Assembly: GCA_000467715.1 (NCBI GenBank)
Contig: AJFK01000280.1
Location: 1-46,402 of the forward strand
Source of the DNA: Hysterium pulicare CBS 123377
Lineage: Eukaryota; Ascomycota; Dothideomycetes; Hysteriales; Hysteriaceae
Reading direction: 5' to 3'
DNA: 46,402 nucleotides
Of this stretch, positions 1 to 12,059 are shown in pieces. The notes beneath the pieces were generated by a model that was given only the letters and a program-made list of their open reading frames with translations, did no database searches and was not told where the DNA came from. The position numbers and the translations under genes are program-made. The first letter of the stretch is position 1; each line of letters starts with the position of its first letter.

Positions 1-2510
1 TTCATCAAGCTCTCAGGGTATGCTCGCTCAACGACGGCTCAACTGGCTACCACATCATTTCGTGGCGTGCATCGGAGTGGAGAGGCCCTACATCCGAGGA
101 CTCCTGTGGCTGCTATCGTTGTGTTTGATTGTGGACTGAAATGAAGGCAAAAGGACGAAGGTGAAAATGGCTTGCGAGGATGGACCGAATCCTGCTGCAG
201 AGGAGTATTTGAGATGCCGTCAAGCCATTGGCGTAGATGCAGATAGGATATGATGAGTAGCGCTCCATTTTCGACAGCGATGGGCAATGGCTAGCATAAC
301 TTTACCAGGGGTTTCATGCCCCGCTTGAATCCCACGAGCTGTTGCACGACATTGGATGACTCATGGGCCAACTCAGCCCGACGCCGCTTAGATAATCCAG
401 CTCATAGAAGTTTGGCAGTGCTGACATGCCTTCCCTCGTCCGTCTAGTTTGGCCGACGTGCATCGATGCTCGGCCCCAGTTATCCATGCCGCATGGCTGA
501 TCCTAGGCGGTTGTCGGGTTTGCAAATTGCACCACGGGGCAATACAAAAGCTATCGTCGACAACCGGTGAGAGAGGCCCACTTCTCGCTGTCGAAATGCA
601 ACCCTAGAGAGCCTATCAAACCCGAGACTCGCCCGTCTGCTTTGCATGCTCGAAACTTGGCTTGACCGGTTGCTATCGAGTCAATACTGACTCCCGTACG
701 GCAACCCCCTTGAACGTCCAGCTATTTGACTGGACGCATTGGCTAGGGGGTATACTGAGCATTTGTATTAGGATGCTTAACAGGCATGACATTGTAATTG
801 ACACTTGCCCTTGAATGACTGATCAGGGAGCCGAAAGCATTTCGCTCGGGCACCACAAGCTCTTGTTTCTGCTACCCCACTCCACCAACACAGCGCAGTA
901 CATTGCACGCACGAAGGATCAAATGTACATACTGATAGACCACATATTGTGCACGAATCCAACTAGGAGCAGGTCCGTCTTACCGACGTTGGTCCCCAAA
1001 ATGGACCCCTCACCACGAGCCCTCAACGGCGGACGATCAAAAAGTATCTTGACCTACTGATGCTCATGCAGCTCAAGGGCATTAACATGTGTCTCTTCGC
1101 TTAATTCATGTATACTAGAGCGACCACTCGATGATTAGCCATCCTGTGCTTATTTCCGTCGAGGACTTCTCTTCGTTTACTATGTCTGCTTTACTTACTT
1201 TACCTGCTTTTGTCGACGCTCATCATCATATTTCCAGTACCCAGTTCTTCGCACGAAGGCCGTACACCGATGACAGAAGGATTCATGTTTGTTTGGTCTC
1301 TCACTTGTTACTTCTTATGTTCGTGCTTCGAGCGCACATACATACAATCTTGGCAGCGCAGACCCGTGATAAGTGCAACATGTTTCGGGCCGTTTCTGCC
1401 TCCATATCCCACCCGCCTACGGATCTCTCGATACCACGTGCGTTCTTTGATCCTTACTGAATATGTTGTACAGGACACTCAACTCACCTAGATTAGCATA
1501 CTTTTGGCTAGACTAGCTCCTTTGACCCTTCAATGCAGATTCGCGCTGGAATAAACCCCTACCCAGCCGCTTCACTTATTTCAGGTCACTCGGGATTGGT
1601 CAGTTGAAGGATATGCCAGCAACTCTGCAGATTTCGGGGGAGTTGCATGGACATACGTACTATCATACCGGCCGAGGCGTTGAAGTGTAAGGCCTCCCTT
1701 CCCAACAAGCCACATGACGCCAGATAGCAACAACAACTTGTTCTGTGCAATTTATGTACTGCATGCTGCCGTGTCGGTCTGCAGACCTTGGCCACTGGTG
1801 GGATTGTAGCGAATCCAAGCTTTCCTTTCGATCTCATTGGCCGATCTCATTGGACTGAGTCCTGAACTCTGGATCGGGGTTTGGTATATTGGGGTATACT
1901 GAATGACGTGTTTAGGGTGAAGAATCTCAGACCAGGGGCATGTGGTCGGAGGTGGGGGCGAGACTTGGTATCCTCTGTGGTTTTGTACTGCGTAGAAGAT
2001 TGCTCAAGTCAATGGAGAGCTTAGTGACGGTTGCAACATGGAGGTTTGCCCACGGTGGAGAGTGGAGACATGTGGATGGCATAGAGTAGCGCGGTTAAAT
2101 TTTGCTTAAGAGGTTTTATTTTTCCATCTAGCTCTAACATTTTGTTGTTCCGAGAATCATCCCGAATACTGATGGTGTCGTTTTGACCTATCTATTCTTT
2201 CGCCTAATCAGCAAGACCCATCATGGATTAGGTTCATCTCCATAAAGCAAACCATGCAAACCTTCAAATTCCGCGAGTACCAAATGATAAAGGCAGGCTT
2301 TAAATATATGCAAGAGCCGACGAGAGCTTGAACTCCAGCTCAGACATAAACAATCCTCCAAACTTCCCTCTTTCTCCCGTTGGCCTCGTAATCATGCATG
2401 GGGTATATAAAAGTCTTCGAGGTCAACCCATCTCTCTTTTTCCGTGCTAACCCATTTTTCACTCGACAATTTCGCCCGAATAATCAGGCGAGAGCAAGGG
2501 TGAGGTCGAA
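1..2510. other. Gene-free stretch left of the bZIP gene
   Basis: About 2.5 kb without a convincing gene. Open frames are all under 110 codons, overlap each other on both strands, and match no family I recognise. A clean TATA-like element (tatataaaag) lies on the + strand near 2403-2412, downstream of the bZIP stop. It faces away from any annotated gene, so it could serve an unannotated transcript antisense to the bZIP gene or be chance. No tRNA, repeat or transposon ends were seen. Confidence 0.5.
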
Positions 2511-3627
2511 CTAAATCAGCTCATCTCCTCCACCTCTCCTACTCTCTTCAACTGCCCTCCAAACGGCTCTTTCTTCGAAGACGGGACCTTGGCCGTCACA
2601 CTTTGCCATGCCCCTTAACCGTTCGCAAACATCTGCGATATCGACTAGGCCTTGCTTGACTAAAGGATGAGATTGAATGAGGTCCCATGTCTGTTGAGCA
2701 GAATGTTCTTTGTTTCCCTTATTGTCCTTTCCATATGAGTTCGGGGAGGATTTAGAATTTGAACTGGGATAGGGTGCGAGATCGGTGATGGAGTTAGAGA
2801 TGACATTCCCTGACGTGAGGCTGTTGACACTGTACGGCGGGTCCTCCTCTCCTCCACTGCCTTCGTTGGGTAGATGCGCGCCCGGAGATGGGTAGCTCGC
2901 TGATACTGGTCTGGATGAGGTGGGCGATTGCTGGCCGGTTGTTGCGCGGAGAATGTCGTTTTCCGTCCTCGCTCGCTGTAGCGCCATCTTTAACCGCTCG
3001 TTGTCGGATTGTAGGCTGTAGGTTGAAGATTCGAGGGCTGAAAGCTTGGCCTCGAGGTCTCGCACATGGCGTTCTTTACGTTCGCGGAAGGCACGCTGTC
3101 TGTTGTCACAGAATCAGCAAAGTCTCGGAGCTATACAATCGTCAAGGCTCGGGGTAGAACTCACGCTGCTCGATTCTGTGCCTTCCTCCTACTTTGTGCC
3201 GGCGTCAATCCCGACTCTTTTTCCTCGCTGCTGCTTCGCGTCCTGCTTTGCCTCCTATCTTCCATCTCGCCTCCGATCCCGCTGTCTAAGCTGCCCACTG
3301 GCATTGGGGTCTGGGCTATCGCGTCCGGCGAGCCATGTGTCGTTGGTAGACCAGCTGAGTAGGGAAATGTATCGTAAGAAGATGGGAGGAAGGAAGACGC
3401 ATCAAGAGGTTCCTATAATTCGCAAACGAAAGGTTCAGTTCCAGTTCGAGAGTGGTGAGGTGAGATAGATGCAGCGACTTGGCGAAACCCAAGGGCGGAC
3501 TTTCTACACTTACGATGCTGCGAATCGTCTCATGGTCAACGGAATGTGAGTAAGTTGGTGTTGGCGGCAGACCAATAAATTGATATGGCTGTGCAGGGCC
3601 TGCGTTGAAATAGGCGGCGTAGTCCAT
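2511..3627 (-). CDS. bZIP transcription factor, Yap/RsmA-like
   Basis: Model: complement(join(2511..3099,3165..3412,3514..3627)), 316 aa, three exons with in-phase GT-AG junctions. The N-terminus begins MDYAAYFNAG and has the GLPPTPTYSHS stretch common to a group of fungal Yap-like bZIP proteins. The middle exon carries an acidic/Ser-rich region and then LTPAQSRRKAQNRAA. The second intron cuts the basic region, which continues QRAFRERKERHVRDLEA into a leucine zipper (DLEAKLSALESS...NERLKMALQRA). The NxxAQxxFR signature marks the Yap/Pap1 subclass, which binds TTACTAA-type sites. The C-terminus (SHPLVKQGLVDIADVCERL) resembles RsmA-type regulators of secondary metabolism and stress, but the orthology is an inference. 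A TATA-like element on the minus strand near 3783-3789 lies about 155 bp upstream of the start codon. The neighbours do not suggest a pathway. Confidence 0.93.
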
Positions 3628-6600
3628 TACTTATTAGATCAATGTGAAGATAGGCTATGGTGTTGTCCGCATGTAGTTGAAGATGGAAGTTATGTCTGAT
3701 CAGTGGTGGAGATGGTGAGAGACGAAATAGTTTCGTAGGGAGTCCAAAATACGAGGCCATGGTAAAAGCTGAGATCTGGGGCCTTATATCCCACCGAGCT
3801 GGGTGGCAGAGGGTGCACGTTCACCACGCTCCCGCCGCCAACCATGCCAAAACAGAGGCGGACGTGCAGGCGGTACCTCTGAGTCCATGCCACCCTGGCT
3901 GCATTTGCTACGGGGCGGGGTGGATGTTGAGAGAGACCGAACGCCTTGGAGCGGGCTCTTTCCAACGCTCGGGCTTAGGGCGTGGAGAGCTACCGCTCAT
4001 TCACCATGCACTCGCATGCACCCGGTGTGTCCGAGTGCATACGGTGGCTGCATGCTTGCAAGCTCCCCTCTTCTACGTTCTTGTCAAGCTTTGACTGTCT
4101 ATCAGTCTGCAGTGACAGCAGGGTACGTGCAGCATCGCGCTGGGGTCAAAATAACGCTTGGAATCAGCCCCAACAGCGTACCTTCTGACTACACGATCTC
4201 GAGGCATTCTGGAGCTTCCGCCCCCGGCCAAAAAGAAGGAAGAAACCTAACCAACTGGCATCCTGTCTCGGTGCCATCATTTCCCCCGCGGTCCACTTCC
4301 AGTTGAGTTAAGACTGGGATGTATCTTAGTTCAGGCAGGAAAGACAACCCTTCACCCCAGACGAAGTCTAATGCTCCTCATTTCCACCTGTCGGGTTGAT
4401 TCGTGTGCTGACGGCAGATGCTCCAAGCATTATCATGCTGTTCCGCTGGGTACTACTGTATGTATAGCTGCGGAGTCTATCAAAGTCCCTAATCGCCAGC
4501 GGTTTCTGGCCATGCGGAATGCCAGCTTAGCAGATCCTTACTCCCGAAGTCAGATTTCAAACCGAATTAACCTCAGAACCACCAGCCCTACTTGTGCGAA
4601 ATTGATCTAAAGCCTACGATTTCGCTGTACGTTTCTCCCGAATATTGCGTGGGAGAAGAATGTATGCATCAGGATTCACGATTCAAACGGCAAAGACATT
4701 AGGGATCAATAGAACCTTCTCCATTATTCCAAATCACAGCTTCGCAAGTCTCGAGAATGGCGACTGATGGATGTTCCCCTGACCATGTTCATTCAGATCG
4801 CCATGCCTCAGATGAAGGCTGTCAAGGAACGTAGTCAGCACTTATACATTCCGGGAAACGAAACCCCCCGTGTTGCCCAATGATCAGCTCCAACCGTAAC
4901 TTTACTCGTCAACCTCTGGCTGGATCCCAACGCACCGCCAATGCTTTCCCGTGCGTATCATTCAGTCTCAATATTCGTCCTTCTAGCTCAAATTTGGGTT
5001 TGGAACGTGCAATGCCAATCGGTGTGTAGGCCCGCTCAACCCCCCACTCCAACCCCATGGACGAGGGGCCAACATTTCGTGGACCCTGTTGTCGTTCGAA
5101 GCTGCTTCTCTGCTCACCCATATTAGCCTAACATTTCCGCTCGTACCTGTCGACAAAGGCATATCGACCCGAACTTAGAAGGCAACACTCTACGCACGTG
5201 TCGCCAGCTTGGTGTGTGGTCCAAGGCACCAGGCGAGTCCGAAACGAGTAGTTGATAAATCTATTTGTAGCCACTCAGGCGGTCTGAAATCTGCCGGGGA
5301 GAGATTGTGAGACGGGGGAGAGTCGGTCGCGTCAGCTAAGCAGATTCCCGTTGGCCGGAGCACTGGACGCTCCCGTGACAGCGGGCCTTCCAAGAAACGC
5401 TATTCGCACCTCACCGTCACAGTCAAGAGCCTCAATTTTACTTTCGTATTCCAAAGATAGACTTGTAATTTCTATTCTAAAAGCTCTATTCTGGAATCCA
5501 CCATCTCGGAAAGAGAAGTTTCCTTTCATGTCGCAAGGAGGAGCTTTCCATTCTGGTGCTAGCAAATGCATCGCCAACCCTCCCCTTCCCGCACCGAACT
5601 TGTCTCTTGGTAATAGCGCGTCCGGCAATAGTACTTGTGTTATGCGTCTCTAAATGGTGTTTGCATGCATAATCGAAATGGCCCCTCTAGCTTGTGCGTG
5701 GTTCTGGAAGCCTGCCCGTTTTGCCTACCATGCAGCGTGGCTGCTTAACACGCACCCGCTTTCTAGTAAGATCTCAATCTCATGTTCTGCAACCATTTCA
5801 TGAGCTTCATTCCTTGACCTTTTCTTTGTCTTTTGGACTGTTTAGTCGCACTGGTAGCTGTGCGCTAGCCACCCATCAAGTGGGGATGTGCAAGATTAAT
5901 TTTTAACATTAGGAGGAAATTATTTGGGTTCCACTTCCTGGATTGAAAGCCAAAAACCCGCAAGGTTCAAGGCCCGATGCCGCATGAAACTAATGGTGTG
6001 AACTTGTAGTATGGTGATGCCCCATAAAGGGGAGCAAAAGGACTGTGACCGCGTTGAATCCACATAGGAGCCCTCGCCTATCCCTGAAGCGAGACATTCT
6101 CAAGCAGCAGAAGCGGGAGCTGGCCCGCAAGGCTTCGTTCTGAGTGATAAGGGATTGTCCGTAGAACCACTTGATTCGTTGCCATAAGAAAGCTACCGTG
6201 CTTCCCGAGATTGTCCATCGGTCTGAAAATACAAATGCAACTCGCTGAACGTCCAAAAGGCGTAAAACTTGATACGGGTTGTGCAGCCCTATTCATAACC
6301 GACTGACGAACGGTCGAACTTTCATTCCGTCTCATAGTATCATCACGCCACCGCATTATCTTCGTATGCTAGAATCCAATAGATCTCCTCACGGTGCGCC
6401 CAAGACTCTTCTGAAAATTACGGTATACAATCAACCTTTTCCCACGTGTCTGCGGAGGTTTTTACGGATGACTAGCATGCCGTGCATTCTCCACAGATCA
6501 GGGGGTCCATGTGCTTGTCTTCCCTGCATGACCAGCTACCCAGCCGGCTTTGGACATAGCAAGACACGGGTGGGTCTACACCTACCATCTTCTTTACCAC

Positions 6601-6866
6601 CAATCTACAAAGCCGATTTGGACTCTGGGAAGCGCATCAAAGCCATTTGCCATCCTTCAGGTCAGTCAGAAAGTAGCTATGAAACAGCATCTGGGACGCC
6701 TTCACTGGTTATAGAACTCATTCTCACCCACTCTACGCAGCATTTCTCAAGTATCATATTGTTCGTACCATTTCCAGTTTCCATGTCGTATCGATTGATC
6801 TTTCGAGGAAGTTATAAGAGAAGAACTGGTGCGCTATTCAGCAATCCCCGTATTAAACCATTGAGC
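3628..6866. other. Gene-poor intergenic region
   Basis: About 3.2 kb between the bZIP promoter and the 3' end of SEC21. The first few hundred bases (3628-3800) must contain the bZIP promoter. The rest holds only overlapping short open frames on both strands, with no recognisable family, no tandem repeat and no transposon termini that I could see. Base composition looks ordinary rather than AT-rich, so this is not an obvious RIP-degraded transposon island. Confidence 0.45.
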
Positions 6867-9800
6867 TCACGCCACGCTGCCGATGACCAACGCCGCAACT
6901 CCCTCCTCTTCTGCCCTGACAACAATCTTCATGGTCACACCAGTCTTTGCTGAAAACGCCATCCTGACGCTCGCCGCTACCTTACCACCAGTAACAGTCT
7001 TTCCGTAAAGCTTGAGAGTATGTGTGGATGTGGACAATGCAACATCGGTTCCTTCTAGTGGCTGGAGAGATAGGGTCTTTGTGAGTTGTTCGGTGGCATC
7101 TATGGTCGCCAGTCAGTGTATGTCTTGGGGAAAAGAAGACAGATATGGTGAAGAACGGGCAGGACGGGATGGGGACATTTCGTGTGAGATACAAACATAC
7201 CAGCTATACTCTTGGTATTGCTTAACTGCAAGGTCTCGGTTGCTTCTTCTCCAGCGCCCACCTGTTCCCACACGTTGTCGAAGCTCCCTGCGTATGCGGG
7301 AACGACGTAATCCGCGCCATTGAGATCCAAATCCTCGACTTGGTATTCATCCTCATACCCCTCGCCATCCTCCGGCTCACCGGTACTCGGGTCGATCTCC
7401 TTGCTCGTGAACTTGAGCATGTTGGTAAATGACGTGGCGACGAACTGTGACTCTGTTTCGAGTCGTTTGAAGGACACGTAGACCGTGCCTGGCTCATTGG
7501 TGAGAAGTTTGGGCGCGGGAATGATAAACTCTTCCTCGAGCTGAACGTCCCCGTCGTCTTCCGGTGTAGCAACTATTGACACGTCGAGGAGCACGGTCTC
7601 TGGAAGCGTGTTCTTGATTTCGTATTGTAGAACGACATGATCCTTGAAAAGATGCTTTATGGCGGTGACCACGTACTCCGTCTCCGATTCCGTTAACTCT
7701 ACCACAGCACTGGATTTCAGTACACCGCCATATGCTGCAAGCTCTGGAATTTGCTGCAGCTGAGTAGCATACTTCTGTGCTGCTGCAGTGGCAGAAGCAG
7801 CGGCATCTGCACCACTTTTTGATGGAGGTTTCGGTCCAGTACTGGGTGCTTTGAGGGTAGGGGTTGCCGTAGTGAGTTTCTTTGTCCTGTCTTCTGCGTC
7901 TGCCTGTTCCCGCGATACTGTTGGGACCTTGGAAATGTCGAAGGCTTGTTCGAACGTGTCACGAGAATCGGAGCTGACATACATTGCCAGTTGGTGTTCT
8001 AGGACGGGTAACGAGAACATTGAGTCTGGAGCAATGAGCTACTGAGTTTTTTGAAGGAGGCTCCTTGAACATACCATTACGGATGAATTGAACGGCTAAT
8101 TCATCATCTTGATCCATGAGTCTGAGGTTTAGTGCTGCCCGGTCTCGCACTTCGTCGTCGACGTCATCCAAACAACGAGTGAGAAGGACATGCACAGATT
8201 TCTTTATTTCGGGATCTTTTTGGCTGAGAGAAGTTAGTAAGAACGATCTGAAATGTATGGATCAAAAGTAATCACTCACCCAACTCCAAATTTAGCTAAT
8301 GCAGAAGTGGCTGCGGCCCGAACAATCGCATTCTCCAGTACAACCCGATTGTAGATGTATCGGATATACTTCGTCGGATGAGGCGTCGAGGGACCCTCTC
8401 TTCCTAGTAGGAAAAGAATGCGGACTGAGAGTTTTGTAAATTCGCAGTCCTCAATGAACTCGCATAGGGTCGCAAGCGCATCCTCCTTCGCATCTGGTAC
8501 AAATCTGATCAGGTCCATGATGGCTTCCACGACCGCTCGTTTGAATTCATAGCCGCCCTCATCCCGTAGTATGCCACTGAGGAATGCCAAAAAGCCGGAC
8601 TGCTTATTTGGAAATTTTAGTGCCAAGGTCCTCACGGCTTCAACGATCGTGACTTTGAACTCGTCCGTGATTTCTGCCATGAAACCCGAAATCTGCTTCA
8701 TGAGTCGATCAACAGATGATTCATTCCCGGTTTTGAGTAATGTTGTGATAGCGAAGGTTGCGATGCTGCGGTTGGAGTTCGTGATAAGTGATTCAATATC
8801 TGGAGATCCTATCAGATTTGCTCGCCATTATAAAGAAAAGATATAGTGAACGAATCACACACCTGGATTGCAAGAGCGAACAGCGTCAGGCTTGAAAGAT
8901 GCCATCGTTGACAATATCCTTAAGGCAGCAAATTTGGTTACGGCACTGCGAAACCGGATCAACTCATGATTCAGACTTCAGACTATTAGATTACTTACCG
9001 AGGGGAGGTTAGGAAAAGCTGGAGGACGTGCACAGCTTGCACAAGCTCGCCCTCGGTCACATCGCGCATATCGCAGATGGCCTTCGCGGCTTCGAAGTTG
9101 ACCTATGACCAGATTAGGAAACCTACAAGGCATAGAAGCGGGAGAGGGAGAAGGCTATACCATCTCTGACTTGTGGCGTAACCAACCATCAAGCAGTTGC
9201 ATCATGGGCTGTGACATTTAACGTTAGTCTAATGAGTAGGATTGGTTTACTAGTAATGTCAAATGTTACCTTGCGTAAGTTGTGATCTTCTTCAGCGAGC
9301 TTAGCAGCCAGTCGAACCTGTAGACGGTTAGCAGAGCTACCAACGATATTGGCATCTTGCGAGGTACATACAAGCAAGACCGTGGCGGCTGGCGATTTCA
9401 CAACACCAGCAGCGGAATATTGTTGAACCATCTTGACTAAGGACATCCTATCAGACGAGCGCATCTGGTAAAGCAGGCCAATGGCATGGTACTGCGTCAT
9501 GTAGTTTGTTGACGCCTGTAGGTTTGAATGCGAACTACCCCCAAACCCCAGTGAGAAGCCTCCTGAAGATTTACTTCCAGAAGCAGCTTCGGCGGCCTCA
9601 GACTGCCACCTGCGCACCACGTCCCTCGCAACTGGGAGTAGGTGATATGACGAGACCAGAGCGGCGGAGGAGACCGAGGGGTTCTTGTCAACGATGCAAG
9701 TTTTCACCAAACGCTCGATTGCCTGAACAGTGGAGGCATCAATCACGCGGCAAAGGGCTCGTATAGCGTTGGGTCGATAGACAACGTCACTTCCCACGGA

Positions 9801-10326
9801 TGTATCTTTCATTATGGAGGATGTCACCATGATAACGTCGTCGGCAGAAGATGCAAGCTCTTTGATGACGAGGTAGACCATCTGGCGGAGGGAGGCATCC
9901 TTATTCTGGAACAGCTTTGATACTACGTTGGGTGAGCCTAATGACACAGCGTCGAGTGAACATGAACGCACTTCCAAAGAACAGCGTTGTAGCCTCCTGG
10001 CGTGCCCAATTTTCGCCTGTGAAAAGAAGCAAGGCCAATTTCGTAAGAATCTACGATTAGCACTCGGTGGTCAGCAAACAGCAATTGCAAGAGGAGTAGC
10101 TACAGAAACATACCACTCTACATCTCCTAGGTGAAATTGGGCTCTGATTGAAAACTCGAGCTGGTATCCGAGTCAGTTTTCATACATGGATCCAAAGTAT
10201 TCCCAGCACTAATAGGTGTCCCAATAACTTTTTCGCGATTTGTAGAATGTCCACGGTACCTTCCTGGAAGACCGAAGTCTTATCTATCTGCGCCACCATC
10301 TGTACATCCTCATGCTTCTTATCCAT
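6867..10326 (-). CDS. SEC21: Coatomer subunit gamma (gamma-COP)
   Basis: Model: complement(join(6867..7099,7201..8025,8075..8223,8280..8799,8863..8945,8999..9102,9161..9208,9270..9317,9372..9922,9972..10050,10114..10160,10260..10326)). Twelve exons give 917 aa with every junction in phase; fungal Sec21 is about this long. The protein is the gamma subunit of the COPI coat, which returns vesicles from Golgi to ER. The start [10 protein letters not shown] is followed by the family motif [15 protein letters not shown]. An adaptin/HEAT-repeat trunk fills roughly residues 20-540, with hallmarks VSSIMKD-type helices, [20 protein letters not shown] and [18 protein letters not shown]. An Ala/Pro-rich hinge follows at about 560-620, then the gamma-appendage to the C-terminus ([17 protein letters not shown]). 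The intron at 9318-9371 is 54 nt and has no stop, so it can be mistaken for coding sequence; removing it restores [15 protein letters not shown]. It shares a 441-bp divergent promoter with LIP5. Confidence 0.97.
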
Positions 10327-10767
10327 ATTAGGAGCTTGTCGAAGCCCCGGCTAGAGCCAAGGCCTAGAAGAGAGGGCAAGCTGTGGACTCAGTACGGATC
10401 CCAAACGTGGCTTCTTCTATGGGCTGGGTCAAGAGCGATATGGACGGTATTGGAACTCGTTGAGTCTCTGTCGAAGAGACTGGGTGGTATATATGATCGG
10501 ACAAGGACGAGTCGAGCGAGTGGGCGGCAGAGGGTGGAATGGGAAGACGTTTGTGGTGCACTCTTTCCACATGCAGGGATGGATTTCGCAGGCAGTGTTG
10601 AGTGTTTGTCGTGTTTGTCGTGTTTGTCGTGTTTGGTCGAGAAATCTTGGCATTCGGGGATCATGCATCAGCCTTGCTCGGCCAGACGCGGATTTCACAC
10701 CATCTTTGATTCTCAACCCGCAACGTTACTCTCTCGCATCTACTCCTTTCTCCTTTGTTATTTGGCA
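10327..10767. promoter_or_regulatory. Divergent SEC21-LIP5 promoter
   Basis: The 441 bp between the two start codons must hold both promoters. It contains a small tandem repeat, described separately. An open frame runs from 10312 in frame with LIP5, but its predicted N-terminal extension has no resemblance to lipoyl synthases, and the start at 10768 gives a normal mitochondrial presequence. Confidence 0.6.
10603..10635 (+). repeat. 9-bp tandem repeat (tgtttgtcg)x3.7
   Basis: Three perfect copies of tgtttgtcg at 10603-10629, followed by a partial fourth copy to 10635. It sits in the SEC21-LIP5 divergent promoter, about 135 bp upstream of the LIP5 start codon. It could be a length-variable promoter element or simple slippage. 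Confidence 0.85.
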
Positions 10768-12059
10768 ATGGCTACCTCTATATGTCGCTGTCGATGGCTG
10801 TATGCCTCATCGATTCCAAGAACCTTTCCCTCCGCGCCCTCACATATTTCCCGCTCGTTTGCCACAGCCGTCGACCCTACATCTTCGGCCTCAAAACCTC
10901 AACGTCCTTCGACCAACTTCCGGGATAAAATAAACTCCGGCCCTTCATTCAACGACTTTGTCGGCTCTCCAGAAAAACCGCTAAGCGCGTCCGAAGCCTA
11001 CGAATTGAAGACCGCCTTTGTAGGACCAGAAGGAAAGAAGAAACAGATAACGCGGCTTCCCGAATGGCTGAAGACCCCTGTGCCCGTGGGCGATAACTTC
11101 AAGAAGATCAAGAATGATTTGCGAGGGCTGAATCTCCACACAGTATGCGAAGAAGCCCGGTGCCCCAACATCTCCGACTGCTGGGGCGGTTCCTCAAAGT
11201 CCGCGGCTACGGCTACCATCATGCTCATGGGCGATACCTGTACACGCGGCTGTCGCTTCTGTTCAGTCAAGACCTCCAAAGCCCCACCGCCGCTGGATCC
11301 ACATGAACCGGAGCACACGGCCGAGGCCTTGTCGAGGTGGGGGTTGGGATACGTTGTACTAACGTCCGTGGATCGAGACGATCTAGTTGACGGAGGTGCT
11401 AGGCATTTCGCGGAAACAATAATGAAAATCAAGCAAAAGGCTCCGACTATGCTAGTCGAAGCATTGACGGGCGATTATGCAGGAGACCTGGATATGGTGC
11501 GAATGGTTGCAACAAGCGGCCTGGATGTATATGCACACAACATCGAGACCGTGGAAGTCCTTACACCATCTGTGAGAGATCGAAGGGCAAAGTTTAGGCA
11601 GAGTCTGGAAGTCTTAAACGCGGCGAAGGAAGCAAAGGAGAACCTGATCACCAAGACTAGTATGATGTTAGGTTTAGGGGAGACCGAGGACCAGATTTGG
11701 CATGCTTTACGAGGTATATCCAGCATTCACTCTCACTTGCGCCTCGACTGATTACTGACCTTGCTTTTCCAGAACTCCGCAAAATCAACGTCGACGTGGT
11801 AACCTTTGGCCAATACATGCGGCCCACAAAGCGCCACATGCCTGTCGTCGAATACGTCACTCCGGACACTTTCGAGCTCTGGCGCCAGCGGGCTTTGGAT
11901 TTGGGATTCCTCTACTGCGCCTCCGGCCCTCTCGTCCGAAGTAGCTACAAAGCTGGAGAGGCTTTCATTGAAAATGTATTGAAGAAGAGGGCGAGAAAGA
12001 GCGAAACTGCATTAGCGGAGGCTGCGGGTGACTTCAAGGAGGTCGGCAAGGGGATATGA
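10768..12059 (+). CDS. LIP5: Lipoyl synthase, mitochondrial
   Basis: Model: join(10768..11713,11773..12059), 410 aa, with one 59-nt intron whose splice gives [12 protein letters not shown]. This radical-SAM enzyme inserts two sulfurs into octanoyl groups on the lipoyl domains of pyruvate and 2-oxoglutarate dehydrogenases and GcvH. Both cluster motifs are intact: the auxiliary cluster CX4CX5C at about residues 127, 132 and 138 ([12 protein letters not shown]), and the radical-SAM CX3CX2C at about 158, 162 and 165 (CTRGCRFC). The C-terminal region contains [11 protein letters not shown] and the RSSYKAGE motif that supplies the conserved cluster-binding serine. The N-terminal roughly 35 residues are rich in Arg/Ser without acidic residues ([12 protein letters not shown]), typical of a mitochondrial presequence, which supports this start over longer readings. 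Confidence 0.97.

Noticed and set aside
3803-4306. 167-codon + strand open frame
   Set aside because: It has several overlapping competitors, an Arg/Pro/Ser-rich composition and no recognisable motif. It also overlaps the likely bZIP promoter.
6279-6953. 224-codon open frame on the + strand
   Set aside because: It overlaps the SEC21 3' end on the opposite strand, shows no family resemblance, and is Ser/Pro/His-rich in the way random frames are.
10312-10767. Possible 152-residue N-terminal extension of LIP5
   Set aside because: The extension runs through the promoter and the 9-bp tandem repeat. The start at 10768 gives a proper mitochondrial presequence and normal length.
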